Positions 16,561 to 27,411 of a DNA stretch of 64,000 nucleotides are shown piece after piece. Under the pieces are notes generated by a model. That model ran no database searches. It was given only the letters and a program-made list of their open reading frames with translations, and was not told the DNA's origin. Made by a program: the position numbers and the translations under genes. The stretch's first letter is position 1. Every line of letters starts with the position of its first letter. The stretch spans positions 254,312 through 318,311 of the forward strand of contig NZ_SOBG01000002.1 of the NCBI RefSeq assembly GCF_004365575.1. Reading direction: 5' to 3'. This DNA is from Hypnocyclicus thermotrophus. GTDB taxonomy: Bacteria; Fusobacteriota; Fusobacteriia; Fusobacteriales; Fusobacteriaceae.

Positions 16561-17667
16561 ATGTCATTTTATGATGTAATAAAAAAATATGAAGATTTTA
16601 ATATAAAAGAATATTTAGAAAATGTTTCGTATGAAGATGTAGAAAAAACTATAAATAAAGAAAATTTAAATGAATTTGATTTTTTAAATCTTATTTCAAA
16701 TACATCTTTAGAATATATAGAAATTATAGCTAGAAAATCTCAAAAACTTACAAAGAGATATTTTGGGAATACTATTTCATTATACGCCCCTTTATATATT
16801 TCAAATTATTGTACAAATAAATGTACATATTGTGGATTTAATAAAGAAAATAAAATAAAGAGAAAACATTTAAGTTATGAAGAAATAGAAAAAGAAGCAA
16901 AAGAATTAGCAAAAACAGGAATAAAACATGTATTATTTCTTACAGGCGAAGCAAAAGAACTAGTAAGTTTTGAGTATATAAAAAATACATTAATAATATT
17001 AAAAAAATATTTTAAATCGATTTCTATAGAAATATACCCTCTAAAAGAGAATGAGTATAGAAAACTTAAAAATTTAGGACTTGATGGAGTAACTATATAT
17101 CAAGAAACATATGATCTCGAAACATATAAAAAAGTACATTTAGAAGGACAAAAAAAAGATTATTTTTATAGATTAGACACTCCGGAAAGAGTAGCTAGAG
17201 CGGGAGTTAGACAAATAGGAATTGGTGCACTATATGGACTTAGTGATATTTATAAAGATGCATTTTTTAGTGCACTTCATGCAAAATATTTAATGGATAA
17301 ATATATAGATTGCGAAATAAGTATTTCTTTACCAAGAATGAAATATTCTGAAAGTAAATTTAAACCCTATCAAAAATTAGATAATAAAAAATTTATTCAA
17401 ATAATGTTAGCTTTTAGATTGTATTTAAAGTATATAGGAATTAACATATCTACACGAGAAAGTGCAGAATTCAGAAATAATTTAATTGGACTTGGAGCAA
17501 CTAAATATTCTGCAGGATCAAAAACTGATGTAGGTGGATATACCAAAGAGAACAAATCAACACCACAATTTGAAACAGATGATAAAAGAGATGTAAATGA
17601 AATTTGTAATGCTATAAAAAATAGAGGGTATCAACCAGTATTTAAAGATTGGGAGTTGATAATATGA
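16561..17667 (+). CDS. thiH: 2-iminoacetate synthase ThiH (radical SAM)
   Basis: A 368-residue radical-SAM tyrosine lyase that splits tyrosine into p-cresol and dehydroglycine for ThiG. The cluster motif Cys84-x3-Cys88-x2-Cys91 (NYCTNKCTYCGFN) binds the [4Fe-4S] centre. Further family features are the HVLFLTGEA segment and YQETYDLETYKKVHLEG. Use of oxygen-sensitive ThiH rather than the oxygen-dependent glycine oxidase ThiO fits an anaerobe. The gene overlaps thiF by 4 bases (ATGA), indicating coupled translation. Confidence 0.96.
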   Translation: MSFYDVIKKYEDFNIKEYLENVSYEDVEKTINKENLNEFDFLNLISNTSLEYIEIIARKSQKLTKRYFGNTISLYAPLYISNYCTNKCTYCGFNKENKIKRKHLSYEEIEKEAKELAKTGIKHVLFLTGEAKELVSFEYIKNTLIILKKYFKSISIEIYPLKENEYRKLKNLGLDGVTIYQETYDLETYKKVHLEGQKKDYFYRLDTPERVARAGVRQIGIGALYGLSDIYKDAFFSALHAKYLMDKYIDCEISISLPRMKYSESKFKPYQKLDNKKFIQIMLAFRLYLKYIGINISTRESAEFRNNLIGLGATKYSAGSKTDVGGYTKENKSTPQFETDDKRDVNEICNAIKNRGYQPVFKDWELII

Positions 17668-18206
17668 AAATAGGAATTGCTGGAGCGGGAGGACTTGGTT
17701 CAAATGTTGCAATGAATTTAGTTCGTACAGGAGTATTAAATTTAAAAATAATAGATTTTGATAGAATAGAAGAATCAAATCTTAATAGACAATTTTATTT
17801 TTATGATCAAATAGGAATAACAAAAGTAGAAGCATTAAAAGAAAATTTGATTAGAATAAATAATAATCTAAGAATTGAAATAATAAATGAAAAAATAGAA
17901 AAAACAAATATTAAAAAATTATTTGAAGATTGTGATATTGTAATAGAAGCTTTTGATAAAGATATATATAAAAAACTATTTTTTAATACTTTTTATAATA
18001 AGAAAAAATTATTAGTTTCTGCCTCTGGAGTAGCTGGAAATACAATAGATAATTTAGAGATAAAAAAGATTGGAAATAGTTTTATTGTAGGTGATTTTCA
18101 AAAAGGAATAGATAAACATAAAACATATTCAACAAAAGTATCTATGGTAGCTGCAATGATGGCAAATATTGTTTTATTAGAAGGTGGTTTTTGTAATGAA
18201 GATTAA
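17664..18206 (+). CDS. thiF: sulfur carrier adenylyltransferase ThiF (short type)
   Basis: A 180-residue E1-like enzyme that adenylates the C-terminus of ThiS. The nucleotide-binding loop GIAGAGGLGSN (residues 4-14), Asp31 at the end of the second strand and the Asn-Arg pair in ESNLNRQFY are present. It is shorter than the roughly 245-residue E. coli-type ThiF and lacks its zinc-binding CxxC pairs, as in the compact ThiF of many anaerobes (family knowledge). I use the ATG at 17664, which overlaps the thiH stop and has GGGAG upstream; a TTG at 17649 lies further inside thiH. Confidence 0.88.
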   Translation: MKIGIAGAGGLGSNVAMNLVRTGVLNLKIIDFDRIEESNLNRQFYFYDQIGITKVEALKENLIRINNNLRIEIINEKIEKTNIKKLFEDCDIVIEAFDKDIYKKLFFNTFYNKKKLLVSASGVAGNTIDNLEIKKIGNSFIVGDFQKGIDKHKTYSTKVSMVAAMMANIVLLEGGFCNED

Positions 18207-19260
18207 CGATCTAGGAAAATATAGAATATTGGACGCTAACGTTAATAGAGTAGCAGAAGGTATCAGAGTAATAGAAGATATAGCTAGATTTGACTTAGAA
18301 GATAAAAAATTGACAGATAAATTAAGAAATATTCGGCATATTTTAAGAAAAAATTTTCAAAATCTTGATAAAAAATTTATTTTAGCAAGAGATAGCGCAC
18401 ATGATATAGGGAAAGAAATAAGTAATTTAAATGACAATGACAAAAAATTAGATGAAATTCAAATTATTTTAGCAAATTTTAAAAGAGTAACAGAAGGATT
18501 GCGAGTAATAGAAGAAATTACAAAATTAATTGATTATAAAAAATCAAAAATTATAGAAAATATTAGATATGAATCATATTATTTAGAAAAAGAGTTTAAT
18601 TTAAAAATTTTTAAAAATACCAAAAAAAAAATACCAAAAGGAATTTATGGAATAACTGCTGAAAATTTTTCTAATGGAAGATCAAATATTGAATGTGTAA
18701 AAGAAATGATAAAAGCGGGCATAAAAATAATTCAATATCGTGAAAAAAATAAAACAATAAATGAAAAATCAAGAGAAGCATATGAAATAGCAAAGATTTG
18801 TAAGGAAAATAATGTAATTTTTATTGTAAATGATCATATAGAGATAGCAATGTTAGTAGACGCTGATGGAGTACATTTAGGTCAAGAAGATTTAGATATA
18901 AAATCAGCTAGAAAAATTTTAGGTGAAAATAAAATAATAGGAATTTCTACTCATGCAATAGAAGAAGCTCAGAAAGCTAAAAAAGATGGGGCTGATTATA
19001 TAGGAGTAGGGCCTATTTTTCCAACAACTACAAAAGATAGAAAAGCTGTAGGATTAGAATATTTAAAATATATAGTAAATAATATAGATATTCCTTTTGT
19101 AGCAATAGGAGGGATAAAAGAGCATAATATTGATAAAATATTAAATATAGGAGCTTATTCTATATCGCTTGTAAGTGAAATAGTAGGAGCAGATAATATT
19201 ATAAAAAAAGTAAAAATAATAAATGAAAAAATAGAAAAATATAATAATTTTAATAAATGA
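18196..19260 (+). CDS. thiE: ThiD2-ThiE fusion: HMP-phosphate kinase and thiamine phosphate synthase
   Basis: A 354-residue two-domain enzyme. Residues about 8-140 match the ThiD2 domain (RILDANVNRVAEGIRVIED, then ARDSAHDIG and a second KRVTEGLRVIEEITK), an alternative hydroxymethylpyrimidine-phosphate kinase. Residues about 148-354 are ThiE, which joins the pyrimidine and thiazole halves: IQYREK, VDGVHLGQEDL, GVGPIFPTTTKDRKAVG and VAIGGI. No classical thiD gene is in the operon, so the N-terminal domain probably fills that step. The ATG at 18196 has AAGGTGG upstream and overlaps thiF by 11 bases; a GTG at 18184 lies in that site. Confidence 0.92.
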   Translation: MKINDLGKYRILDANVNRVAEGIRVIEDIARFDLEDKKLTDKLRNIRHILRKNFQNLDKKFILARDSAHDIGKEISNLNDNDKKLDEIQIILANFKRVTEGLRVIEEITKLIDYKKSKIIENIRYESYYLEKEFNLKIFKNTKKKIPKGIYGITAENFSNGRSNIECVKEMIKAGIKIIQYREKNKTINEKSREAYEIAKICKENNVIFIVNDHIEIAMLVDADGVHLGQEDLDIKSARKILGENKIIGISTHAIEEAQKAKKDGADYIGVGPIFPTTTKDRKAVGLEYLKYIVNNIDIPFVAIGGIKEHNIDKILNIGAYSISLVSEIVGADNIIKKVKIINEKIEKYNNFNK

Positions 19261-19318
19261 AAAAATTAGGATTATAAATTATTGAAAAAATTTTGTCTTT
19301 TAAAAAGGGAGGAATAAA

Positions 19319-20596
19319 ATGAATTATACTACTCAAATGGATGCAGCAAAAAAAGGGATTTTTACTAAACAAATGGAAGAGGTAGTAAAAAATGAAGCAA
19401 TATCAAAAGAAAAACTTATACAAAAGATAGCAGAAGGGAAAATAGTAATACCAGCTAATAAAAATCATAAAAATCTTATAGGAATAGGAGTAGGAGAAGG
19501 CCTTAAAACAAAAGTTAATGTAAATATTGGAGTATCAGAAGATGAATATAGTGAAATAAAAGAACTTAAAAAAGTAGAAAAAGCACTTGAATATAAAGCA
19601 GATGCAATAATGGATCTTAGTATATTTGGAGATACTAAAAAATTTAGAAAAAAATTAATAGAAACTTCACCAATAATGATAGGGACTGTACCTATGTACG
19701 ATGCAGTTGCAAAATATGGGAAAAATATAAAAGATATGACAGTAGATGATTTATTTGAGGTGGTAGAAGAACATTGTCAGGATGGAGTGGATTTTATTAC
19801 AGTTCATGCTGGGTTTAATAGGATATCAGCAGAAAGGCTTGATAATAATAAAAGACTTACTCATGTAGTTAGTAGAGGAGGTTCTATACTATATCAATGG
19901 ATGAAACTTAATAATAAAGAAAATCCATTTTATGAATATTATGATAGACTTTTAGAAATATGTAAAAAATATGATGTTACTTTGAGTCTAGGAGATGGAC
20001 TTAGACCAGGAAGTATAAAAGATTCAACAGATCCATCTCAAATACAAGAATTATTATTTTTGGGCGAACTTACCAAAAGAGCATGGGAGGAAAATGTACA
20101 AGTAATGATAGAAGGACCAGGACATATACCATTACACGAGATTGTTACAAATATGCAGATAGAGAAAAAATTATGTCATGGAGCACCATTTTATGTACTT
20201 GGACCAGTAGTAACAGATATAGCACCAGGTTATGACCATATTACAGCAGCAATAGGTGGAGCGATAGCGGCATCAAATGGAGCAGATTTTTTATGTTATG
20301 TAACTCCAGCAGAACATTTAAGACTTCCAGATATAGATGATATGAAAGAAGGACTTATAGCTACAAGAATAGCAGCACATGCAGCAGATATAGCAAAAGG
20401 AATAAAAGGTGCAAAAGATTGGGATAATGCAATGAGTAAAGCTAGAGGAGAGTTAAATTGGGCAAAAATGTTTGATTTAGCTATTGATAAAGAAAAAGCT
20501 ATTGAATATAGAAAATCATCTATGCCTGAAAATGATGAAGTATGTACAATGTGTGGTGATATGTGCCCAATTAAAAGAATTAAAGAGGTTGAATAA
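19319..20596 (+). CDS. thiC: phosphomethylpyrimidine synthase ThiC
   Basis: A 425-residue radical-SAM enzyme that rearranges aminoimidazole ribotide (AIR) to hydroxymethylpyrimidine phosphate. Typical blocks are [18 protein letters not shown] at the start, PVYD-like [26 protein letters not shown] and [14 protein letters not shown]. The C-terminal cluster motif reads C-x2-C-x3-C ([10 protein letters not shown]), one residue shorter than the C-x2-C-x4-C of E. coli-type ThiC. The length also fits the shorter anaerobe form without the N-terminal extension. AIR is also an intermediate of the purine pathway encoded next door, so the two operons share a branch point. The ATG follows GGGAGG. Confidence 0.96.
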   Translation: MNYTTQMDAAKKGIFTKQMEEVVKNEAISKEKLIQKIAEGKIVIPANKNHKNLIGIGVGEGLKTKVNVNIGVSEDEYSEIKELKKVEKALEYKADAIMDLSIFGDTKKFRKKLIETSPIMIGTVPMYDAVAKYGKNIKDMTVDDLFEVVEEHCQDGVDFITVHAGFNRISAERLDNNKRLTHVVSRGGSILYQWMKLNNKENPFYEYYDRLLEICKKYDVTLSLGDGLRPGSIKDSTDPSQIQELLFLGELTKRAWEENVQVMIEGPGHIPLHEIVTNMQIEKKLCHGAPFYVLGPVVTDIAPGYDHITAAIGGAIAASNGADFLCYVTPAEHLRLPDIDDMKEGLIATRIAAHAADIAKGIKGAKDWDNAMSKARGELNWAKMFDLAIDKEKAIEYRKSSMPENDEVCTMCGDMCPIKRIKEVE

Positions 20597-20616
20597 ATAT
20601 GGAAGAGGAGTATTTA

Positions 20617-20916
20617 ATGTATTATAAAAAAGGTGTTGAATTTAGCAAAAATACCAATTTTAAAGCAGATTATATAGTGCCAATAGATAAAAAAGATAAA
20701 TTTTTTGCTTTAGGATATAGTCATAATACAAAAATACCGTTTAGAGATATTATTTTAGAGAAAGAAAATCAAATATTAAAATACAGTTTTGTAAAAAGTA
20801 TAATAAAAAATAAATCCATAATTTTAGTCACGATTAAAGTTATAGACGAACATCTAAAATTATTAAATAAAATGAAAAAATACACTCAAAATATAGTTTT
20901 AATATCATTGTACTAA
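20617..20916 (+). CDS. unknown 99-residue protein at the end of the thiamine operon
   Basis: I do not recognise this protein. The ATG at 20617 is preceded by GGAAGAGGAG; an earlier in-frame ATG at 20599 would overlap that site. It begins about 20 bases after thiC with no terminator between, so it is very probably translated from the TPP-controlled transcript. The sequence has no signal peptide or membrane helix; it alternates charged and hydrophobic stretches (FKADYIVPIDKKDKFFALGY, then KSIILVTIKVID), compatible with a small alpha/beta fold. A role linked to thiamine or to cluster or sulfur supply is a guess from position only. Confidence 0.6.
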   Translation: MYYKKGVEFSKNTNFKADYIVPIDKKDKFFALGYSHNTKIPFRDIILEKENQILKYSFVKSIIKNKSIILVTIKVIDEHLKLLNKMKKYTQNIVLISLY

Positions 20917-20991
20917 ATTCGAATATATAATCGCATTACTATATAAAAAAAGATATCAAATTTGTTAAAAAAATATTTTTATTAAAACATA

Positions 20992-21020
20992 TTGACAATT
21001 TTGCTCTTTATTGATACTAT
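20992..21020 (+). promoter_or_regulatory. promoter of the purL operon
   Basis: TTGACA (20992-20997), a 17-base spacer and TACTAT (21015-21020), about 100 bases before the purine aptamer. A perfect 14-base-pair inverted repeat follows at 21067-21114. The 20917-21311 stretch otherwise holds only the riboswitch and terminator. Confidence 0.75.
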
Positions 21021-21123
21021 AAAGATGATTTTAAAATAATATTAAGAACGAAAAGCGAACATAAATTTATAGAAGAAAGTATTTAGAGAATATTTCTTTA
21101 ACTTTCTTCTATAAAAAAATAAA

Positions 21124-21193
21124 AACACTCATATAATTCTGTAATATGGTCAGAAGTCTCTACAGGTTACCGTAAATAACCTACTATGAGTGA
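21124..21193 (+). ncRNA. purine riboswitch, guanine/hypoxanthine type
   Basis: The aptamer reads P1 strand CACTCATAT, junction AATTCTGTAATATGGTCAGAA, GTCTCTAC, the P3 hairpin with loop CCGTAAA and the closing ACTATGAGTG. The specificity base in the last junction (A-C-T-A-T) is C, which selects guanine or hypoxanthine; adenine types have T there. The 3' P1 strand AGTGAAAT (21189-21196) can instead pair with ATTTCACT (21247-21254) inside the terminator, and TTAAGC with GCTTAA extends this. Ligand binding should therefore allow termination: an off switch for IMP synthesis. Confidence 0.93.
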
Positions 21194-21233
21194 AATATAT
21201 TAAGCTATTTTTGTATTATTATGTTTATAAAAG

Positions 21234-21282
21234 TGCTTAAGAGTGTATTTCACTTATAGAAATATATTCTTAAGCATTTTTT
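21234..21282 (+). terminator. riboswitch-controlled terminator before purL
   Basis: TGCTTAAGAGTGTATTTC pairs with GAAATATATTCTTAAGCA (few mismatches), followed by TTTTTT. Its 5' arm contains the antiterminator partner of the aptamer. Confidence 0.82.
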
Positions 21283-21311
21283 AATTTATAAAATATTTTT
21301 AGGAGGAATCA

Positions 21312-24300
21312 ATGAACTGCAGACTTTTTGTAGAAAAGAAAAAAGAGTTTGGTGTAGAAGCTAATAATTTGCTAAATGATTTTGTTGAAAATTTGCAAAT
21401 AAGGAGTATTGATAATGTAAGGGTATTAAATATATATGATATATTTAATATTGATGAGACTACATTAGATAGAGCTAAGTATACAATTTTTTCAGAACCT
21501 GCTGTGGACAATATTGTAAATGTTGAATTAGATAAATTAACTAATTTTTTTGCAACTGAATTTTTGCCAGGGCAATTTGACCAAAGGGCTGATTCTGCGG
21601 TTCAATGTATAAAATTAATTAGTGATATTGAAGATGTAGAAGTAAGAAGTGGAAAACTTTTAATATTAGAAGGAAATATTACAAAAGAAGAATTAGAAAA
21701 AATAAAATCATATTATATAAATCCTGTCGAAACAAGAGAAAAAGATTTATTCTCGCCTTTAAATATCGAATCACAACCTATTCCAGAAGAAGTATGCACT
21801 TTTACAAATTTTATAAATTTCACAGAACGAGAATTAGAACAATTTAGAATAAATAATGGATTTGCTATGTCATTTGAAGATATTAAATTCATACAAGAGT
21901 ATTTTAAAAATGAAGAAAAAAGAGATCCAACAGAAACAGAGATAAAAGTGCTAGATACATATTGGTCTGATCATTGCAGACATACTACTTTTGAAACAGA
22001 AATTTTAAATGTAAAAATAGAAGATGAAGTAATAAAAAAAGCATTTGAAAATTATTTAAATGATAGAGAATATGTACATAATAATAAAAAAACTATGTGT
22101 TTAATGGATTTAGCCACTCTTGGTATGAAAAAAATGAGAAAATTAGGTTTGTTAGATGACTTAGAAGTATCAGATGAAATAAATGCATGTAGTATAGAGA
22201 TAAAGGTAGATGTAAATGGTAAAAAAGAGGATTGGTTATTAATGTTTAAAAATGAAACTCATAATCATCCGACAGAAATAGAACCATTTGGTGGTGCGTC
22301 TACATGTATAGGTGGAGCTATAAGAGATCCTTTATCAGGAAGAGCATATGTATATCAAGCAATGAGAATAAGTGGAGCTGCAGATATTACAGAAAAAATT
22401 GAAGATACTTTGAAAGGAAAACTTCCACAAAGAGTAATAACAAAAGAAGCAGCTCATGGATATAGTTCATATGGAAATCAAATAGGACTTGCTACTACTT
22501 TTGTAAAAGAGATATATGATGAAGGATATAAAGCAAAAAGAATGGAAGTAGGAGCTGTAGTAGGAGCAGTAAAAAAAGAGTATGTAAGAAGAGAAAAACC
22601 AAATCCTGGAGATATAGTAATTTTACTTGGAGGTAAAACAGGTAGAGATGGATGTGGAGGAGCTACTGGTTCATCAAAAGAACATAATATTGATTCAATA
22701 GTTGAATGCAGTGCAGAAGTACAAAAGGGAAATGCTCCAGAAGAGAGAAAAATTCAAAGATTATTTAGAAATCCAGAAGTAACAAAACTTATTAAAAAAA
22801 GCAATGATTTTGGAGCTGGAGGAGTATCAGTAGCAATTGGAGAATTAGCAGATGGACTTGAGATAGATTTAGACAAAGTACCTGTAAAATATTCCGGTTT
22901 AAATGGAACAGAGCTGGCAATATCTGAATCACAAGAAAGAATGTCTGTTGTAATAGAAAAAGAAAATTTAGATAAATTTATAAAACTAGCTAATAATGAA
23001 AATATAGAAGCAGTTAAAGTAGCAGAGATTACCGATACAAATAGACTTGTAATGAAATGGAAAAATATTACAATAGTAGATATTTCAAGAGAGTTTTTAA
23101 ATACTAACGGAGCAAGAGCTAAAACAGAAGTTATAGTAGAAAAAGTAGATTATAATAATAGTCCATTTAATATTAATAAAGGGAAGGAACTAAAAGAGAG
23201 ATTAGTAGAAACTTTAAAAGAATTAAATATAGCGGGGCAAAAAGGACTTGTTGAAATGTTTGATGCAACAATAGGAGCAACAACTGTACTTATGCCATTT
23301 GGTGGTAAATACCAATTAAGTGAAACAGAAGGAAGTGTACAAAAAATACCTGTAATAGAAGGAGATACAAATACTGTAAGTGTAATGACATTTGGATATA
23401 ATCCTAAAATTGCAAAATGGTCACCATATCATGGGGCAGCATATGCTGTAATAGAATCAATAGCAAAAGTAGTAGCTCTTGGAGCGGATTATAAAAATAT
23501 TAGATTTTCTTTTCAAGAATATTTTGAAAGACTTGGGAAAGATGCAAAAAAATGGGGTAAACCATTTAGTGCTTTACTTGGAGCATTAGATATGCAAAAT
23601 GCATTTAATTTACCTGCAATAGGTGGAAAAGATAGTATGAGTGGAACTTTTAATGATTTAAATGTGCCACCAACACTTATATCTTTTGCAGTAACAACAA
23701 CTGATGCAAGTAATATTATTTCTACAGAATTTAAAAAAGCAGATAATTATATATATTTAGTAAAACATAATAAAAATGATGATTTTACTCCAAATGTAGA
23801 GGAATTAAAAGAAAATTTTGATTTTATATATAAAAATATAATAAGTAAAAAAATTGTTTCAGCATTTTCTATTAAACATGGAGGAATAGCAGAAGCAATA
23901 TGTAAAATGAGTTTTGGAAATAAATTGGGAGTGGAAATTAATACAAATATAGATCTATTTGAAATGGATTATGGAAGTATTGTAATTGAAGCTACAGAAA
24001 ATTTAAATTATAAAAATTTAATTAAATTAGGTAAAATAGTAAATAATAATAAAATAAATATAAATGGAATAGAATTTGATATAGATGAATTAATAAATAT
24101 ATGGCAAGGTAAAATAGAAAAAGTATTTCCTATTTATACTGATAAAAAATCAGAAAAAATAGAAAAAATAGATTATTCTAAAGAAATTTTTATAAAAAAA
24201 TCATCTAAAGATATTAAACCAAAAGTTTTTATACCTATTTTTCCAGGAACTAACTGTGAATATGATTCTATGAAAGCTTTTGTAAAAGCGGGCGCTGATG

Positions 24301-25010
24301 TAGAAACTATGGTGTTTAGGAATAGAACACATAATGATATAATTGAATCAATAAATGAAATGAAAAAAAACATAGAAAATTCACAAATAATTATGTTTGC
24401 AGGAGGATTTTCTGCAGGAGATGAACCAGATGGTTCAGGTAAATTTATTGCAAATATTTTATTAAATAATGAAATAAAAAGCAGTATAAATAAATTTTTA
24501 GAAAAAGATAGCTTAATATTAGGAATATGCAATGGATTTCAAGCACTAGTAAAAAGTGGATTATTACCATATGGAGAAATAGGAAAAATAGATTCAAAAA
24601 GTCCAACTCTTACTACAAATAATATAAATAGACATGTATCACAAATGGTTTATACAAGAATAGCATCAACTAAATCACCATGGTTAACAAGTTTTTCTAT
24701 TGGTGATATTCATAGGATAGTTGTATCACATGGAGAGGGTAAATTTGTAGCATCTAAAGAAATACTAGATGAACTAGTAAAAAATGGTCAAATAATTACA
24801 CAATATGTAGATTTAGAAGGAAATCCTACAATGAATGGAATATATAACCCAAATGGATCATATATGGCAATTGAAGGGATAATAAGTAAAGATGGAAAAA
24901 TATTTGGGAAAATGGGACATTCTGAAAGAATGGGAGAAAATTTATATAAAAATATAGATGGTAATAAAGTACAGAATATTTTTGAAAATGGAGTGAAATA
25001 TTTTAAATAA
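21312..25010 (+). CDS. purL: phosphoribosylformylglycinamidine synthase (single-chain PurL)
   Basis: A 1232-residue enzyme that converts FGAR, glutamine and ATP to FGAM, step four of purine synthesis. It carries everything on one chain: an N-terminal PurS-like part, the duplicated ATP-binding synthase core ([16 protein letters not shown] near residue 215, [16 protein letters not shown] near 310, [17 protein letters not shown]), and a C-terminal class-I glutaminase ([13 protein letters not shown]; nucleophile Cys in GICNGFQAL near 1076). That explains the absence of purQ and purS. AGGAGG precedes the ATG. First gene of seven with gaps of at most about 20 bases, all under the guanine-type riboswitch. 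Confidence 0.97.
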   Translation: MNCRLFVEKKKEFGVEANNLLNDFVENLQIRSIDNVRVLNIYDIFNIDETTLDRAKYTIFSEPAVDNIVNVELDKLTNFFATEFLPGQFDQRADSAVQCIKLISDIEDVEVRSGKLLILEGNITKEELEKIKSYYINPVETREKDLFSPLNIESQPIPEEVCTFTNFINFTERELEQFRINNGFAMSFEDIKFIQEYFKNEEKRDPTETEIKVLDTYWSDHCRHTTFETEILNVKIEDEVIKKAFENYLNDREYVHNNKKTMCLMDLATLGMKKMRKLGLLDDLEVSDEINACSIEIKVDVNGKKEDWLLMFKNETHNHPTEIEPFGGASTCIGGAIRDPLSGRAYVYQAMRISGAADITEKIEDTLKGKLPQRVITKEAAHGYSSYGNQIGLATTFVKEIYDEGYKAKRMEVGAVVGAVKKEYVRREKPNPGDIVILLGGKTGRDGCGGATGSSKEHNIDSIVECSAEVQKGNAPEERKIQRLFRNPEVTKLIKKSNDFGAGGVSVAIGELADGLEIDLDKVPVKYSGLNGTELAISESQERMSVVIEKENLDKFIKLANNENIEAVKVAEITDTNRLVMKWKNITIVDISREFLNTNGARAKTEVIVEKVDYNNSPFNINKGKELKERLVETLKELNIAGQKGLVEMFDATIGATTVLMPFGGKYQLSETEGSVQKIPVIEGDTNTVSVMTFGYNPKIAKWSPYHGAAYAVIESIAKVVALGADYKNIRFSFQEYFERLGKDAKKWGKPFSALLGALDMQNAFNLPAIGGKDSMSGTFNDLNVPPTLISFAVTTTDASNIISTEFKKADNYIYLVKHNKNDDFTPNVEELKENFDFIYKNIISKKIVSAFSIKHGGIAEAICKMSFGNKLGVEINTNIDLFEMDYGSIVIEATENLNYKNLIKLGKIVNNNKININGIEFDIDELINIWQGKIEKVFPIYTDKKSEKIEKIDYSKEIFIKKSSKDIKPKVFIPIFPGTNCEYDSMKAFVKAGADVETMVFRNRTHNDIIESINEMKKNIENSQIIMFAGGFSAGDEPDGSGKFIANILLNNEIKSSINKFLEKDSLILGICNGFQALVKSGLLPYGEIGKIDSKSPTLTTNNINRHVSQMVYTRIASTKSPWLTSFSIGDIHRIVVSHGEGKFVASKEILDELVKNGQIITQYVDLEGNPTMNGIYNPNGSYMAIEGIISKDGKIFGKMGHSERMGENLYKNIDGNKVQNIFENGVKYFK

Positions 25011-25023
25011 AGTGAGGATAAAA

Positions 25024-25530
25024 ATGGGAAAAGTAGGAATAATAATGGGAAGTGATTCTGATTTACCAGTAATGAAAGCTGCTGCAGAAATATTGGAAGA
25101 ATTTAATATTGAATATGAATTAACAGTAGTTTCTGCACATAGAACGGTAGATAGAATGTATGAATATGCAAAAACTGCAGAAGAAAAAGGAATTGATGTA
25201 ATTATAGCAGGTGCTGGAGGGGCAGCACATTTACCAGGAATGGTTGCAGCAATTACTAATTTACCTGTAATAGGAGTACCTGTAAAGAGCTCTAAATTAA
25301 ATGGGTTAGATTCTTTACTTTCTATAGTTCAAATGCCAGGCGGAGTACCTGTAGCTACTGTTGCAATAAATGGAGCTAAAAATGCAGGTATATTATCAGC
25401 AAAAATAATAGGAATAAAAGATGAAAATATAAGAAAGAAAATAAAATTATATAGTGAAAACATGAAAAAAGAAGTTGAGGAAAAAGCAAAAAGATTAGAA
25501 AATATTGGTTTTAAAGAATATTTAAAATAG
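25024..25530 (+). CDS. purE: N5-carboxyaminoimidazole ribonucleotide mutase PurE
   Basis: A 168-residue class I PurE that converts N5-CAIR to [22 protein letters not shown] at the start, [13 protein letters not shown] and [14 protein letters not shown] are the conserved active-site blocks. Presence of purK directly downstream confirms the class I, two-step route. I use the ATG at 25024, with GTGAGGAT upstream; a GTG at 25012 is inside that site. Confidence 0.96.
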   Translation: MGKVGIIMGSDSDLPVMKAAAEILEEFNIEYELTVVSAHRTVDRMYEYAKTAEEKGIDVIIAGAGGAAHLPGMVAAITNLPVIGVPVKSSKLNGLDSLLSIVQMPGGVPVATVAINGAKNAGILSAKIIGIKDENIRKKIKLYSENMKKEVEEKAKRLENIGFKEYLK

Positions 25531-25541
25531 GGGGAAAAACC

Positions 25542-26678
25542 TTGAAGACGATTGGTATTATTGGTGGCGGACAATTAGGGAAAATGACAATTTTAGAGGC
25601 AAGAAAGATGAGCATCCCAACAATAGTATTAACTACAGAACATCCTTCACCAGCTAGTGAAATTTCAAATGATTATATAGTAGGAGATTTATATGATGAT
25701 GAAAAAATTTTAGAATTAGCTAACAAATGTGATGTAGTTACATATGAAATAGAACATATCAATGTTAAAATATTAAAAGAAATAGAAAATCAAGGTAAAA
25801 AAGTTTATCCAAGTTCTAATGTAATAGAAATTATTCAAGATAAGTCAAAGCAAAAAAAATTATTAAATAATTATAATATTCCTACATCTTATTGGGAATA
25901 TGTAGATAAAAATAATTTAAAAATACAAATAGAAAAATTTGGTTTTCCAGTTGTACAAAAAAGTTGTACAGGCGGATATGATGGAAAAGGAGTTTTTATA
26001 CTAAAATCAAAAGATGATATAAAAAATATAATAAAAGAAGAAAGTTATTTTGAAAAATATATTAAATGTAAGAAAGAATTAGCAATTATGATAGCAAGAA
26101 ATACTAATGGAGAGATAAAAACTTATCCAGTAGTAGAGATGGCCTTTGATGAAAAAACAAATATATGTGATACAGTAATAGTTCCTGCACAAATCTCAAA
26201 AGAGATTGGAGAAAAAGCAAAAAAAATTGCTATTGAATGTATAAAAGCACTAGATGGTATTGGAATATTCGGAATTGAATTTTTTCTAACTGAAGATGAT
26301 GAAATTTTAGTAAATGAAATAGCTCCAAGACCTCATAATTCAGGACATTATACAATTGAAGCATGTACAACATCTCAGTATGAACAATTTTTAAGAGCTA
26401 TTTTAAATTATCCTTTAGGAGATACTACACTTTTATCTAATGCATGTATGATAAATATATTAGGAGAAGATGGATATCATGGTAAAACTAAAATTAAAAA
26501 TGAAGAAGAAGTTTTTAAATTACCTAAAACATATTTGCATATTTATGGTAAAAGAGAAACAAGGCCTTTTAGAAAAATGGGACATATAACAGTATTAAAT
26601 AAAGATATTAATAAAGCAATATCAAATGCTAAAGCAGCAAGAGAAAAATTAAAAATTATTAGTGATTCACTTGGTTAA
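25542..26678 (+). CDS. purK: N5-carboxyaminoimidazole ribonucleotide synthase PurK
   Basis: A 378-residue ATP-grasp enzyme that carboxylates AIR using ATP and bicarbonate. Visible are the N-terminal GIIGGGQLGKMTILEA, the ATP-grasp lid GGYDGKGVFIL and the metal site EIAPRPHNSGHYTIEA. It starts at TTG after a GGGGGAAA site, 11 bases after purE. It draws on AIR, the same intermediate ThiC uses. Confidence 0.96.
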   Translation: MKTIGIIGGGQLGKMTILEARKMSIPTIVLTTEHPSPASEISNDYIVGDLYDDEKILELANKCDVVTYEIEHINVKILKEIENQGKKVYPSSNVIEIIQDKSKQKKLLNNYNIPTSYWEYVDKNNLKIQIEKFGFPVVQKSCTGGYDGKGVFILKSKDDIKNIIKEESYFEKYIKCKKELAIMIARNTNGEIKTYPVVEMAFDEKTNICDTVIVPAQISKEIGEKAKKIAIECIKALDGIGIFGIEFFLTEDDEILVNEIAPRPHNSGHYTIEACTTSQYEQFLRAILNYPLGDTTLLSNACMINILGEDGYHGKTKIKNEEEVFKLPKTYLHIYGKRETRPFRKMGHITVLNKDINKAISNAKAAREKLKIISDSLG

Positions 26679-26696
26679 AATAATTTGGGAGGAATA

Positions 26697-27410
26697 ATGG
26701 AGATTATAAAAAAAGAAATGTTATATGAAGGTAAAGCTAAACAAATATTTGCTACAAATGATGAAAATTTAGTAATAATACATTATAAAGATGATGCTAC
26801 TGCATTTAATGGAGTAAAAAAATCTCAAATAAATAATAAAGGAATTTTAAATAATAAAATAACAGCAATATTATTTGAACAACTTGAAAAACAAGGGGTA
26901 AAAACACATTTTAAAGAAAAATTAAATGATAGAGAACAATTATGTGAAAAATTAACTATTTTTCCTCTTGAAGTAATAACAAGAAATATAATAGCTGGAA
27001 GTATGGCAAAAAGAGTAGGGATAAAAGAAGGAACAAAACCTAAAAATATAATATTTGAAATATGTTATAAAAACGATGAATATGGAGATCCTTTGATAAA
27101 TGATCATCATGCAATAGCATTAGGACTTGCAACCTATGATGAATTAAAAGAGATATATACAATTACAGCTAAAATAAATAGGTTATTAAAAGATATGTTT
27201 GATAAAGAAGGAATAACATTAGTTGATTTTAAAATTGAATTTGGTAAAAATAATAGAGGTGAAATTTTATTAGCAGACGAAATAACACCAGATACTTGTA
27301 GATTATGGGATAAAGAAACAGGAGAAAAATTAGATAAAGATAGATTTAGAAGAAATCTTGGAAATGTAGAAGAAGCTTATATTGAAATTTTAAAAAGATT
27401 AGGTGAGTAA
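26697..27410 (+). CDS. purC: SAICAR synthetase PurC
   Basis: A 237-residue enzyme that joins CAIR with aspartate. The signature [11 protein letters not shown] near residue 10, the IPLEVI-like [14 protein letters not shown] and the substrate loop DFKIEFG are present. The ATG at 26697 has GGGAGG four bases upstream; an in-frame TTG at 26685 overlaps it. It ends one base before the purF start. Confidence 0.96.
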   Translation: MEIIKKEMLYEGKAKQIFATNDENLVIIHYKDDATAFNGVKKSQINNKGILNNKITAILFEQLEKQGVKTHFKEKLNDREQLCEKLTIFPLEVITRNIIAGSMAKRVGIKEGTKPKNIIFEICYKNDEYGDPLINDHHAIALGLATYDELKEIYTITAKINRLLKDMFDKEGITLVDFKIEFGKNNRGEILLADEITPDTCRLWDKETGEKLDKDRFRRNLGNVEEAYIEILKRLGE

Positions 27411-27411
27411 T

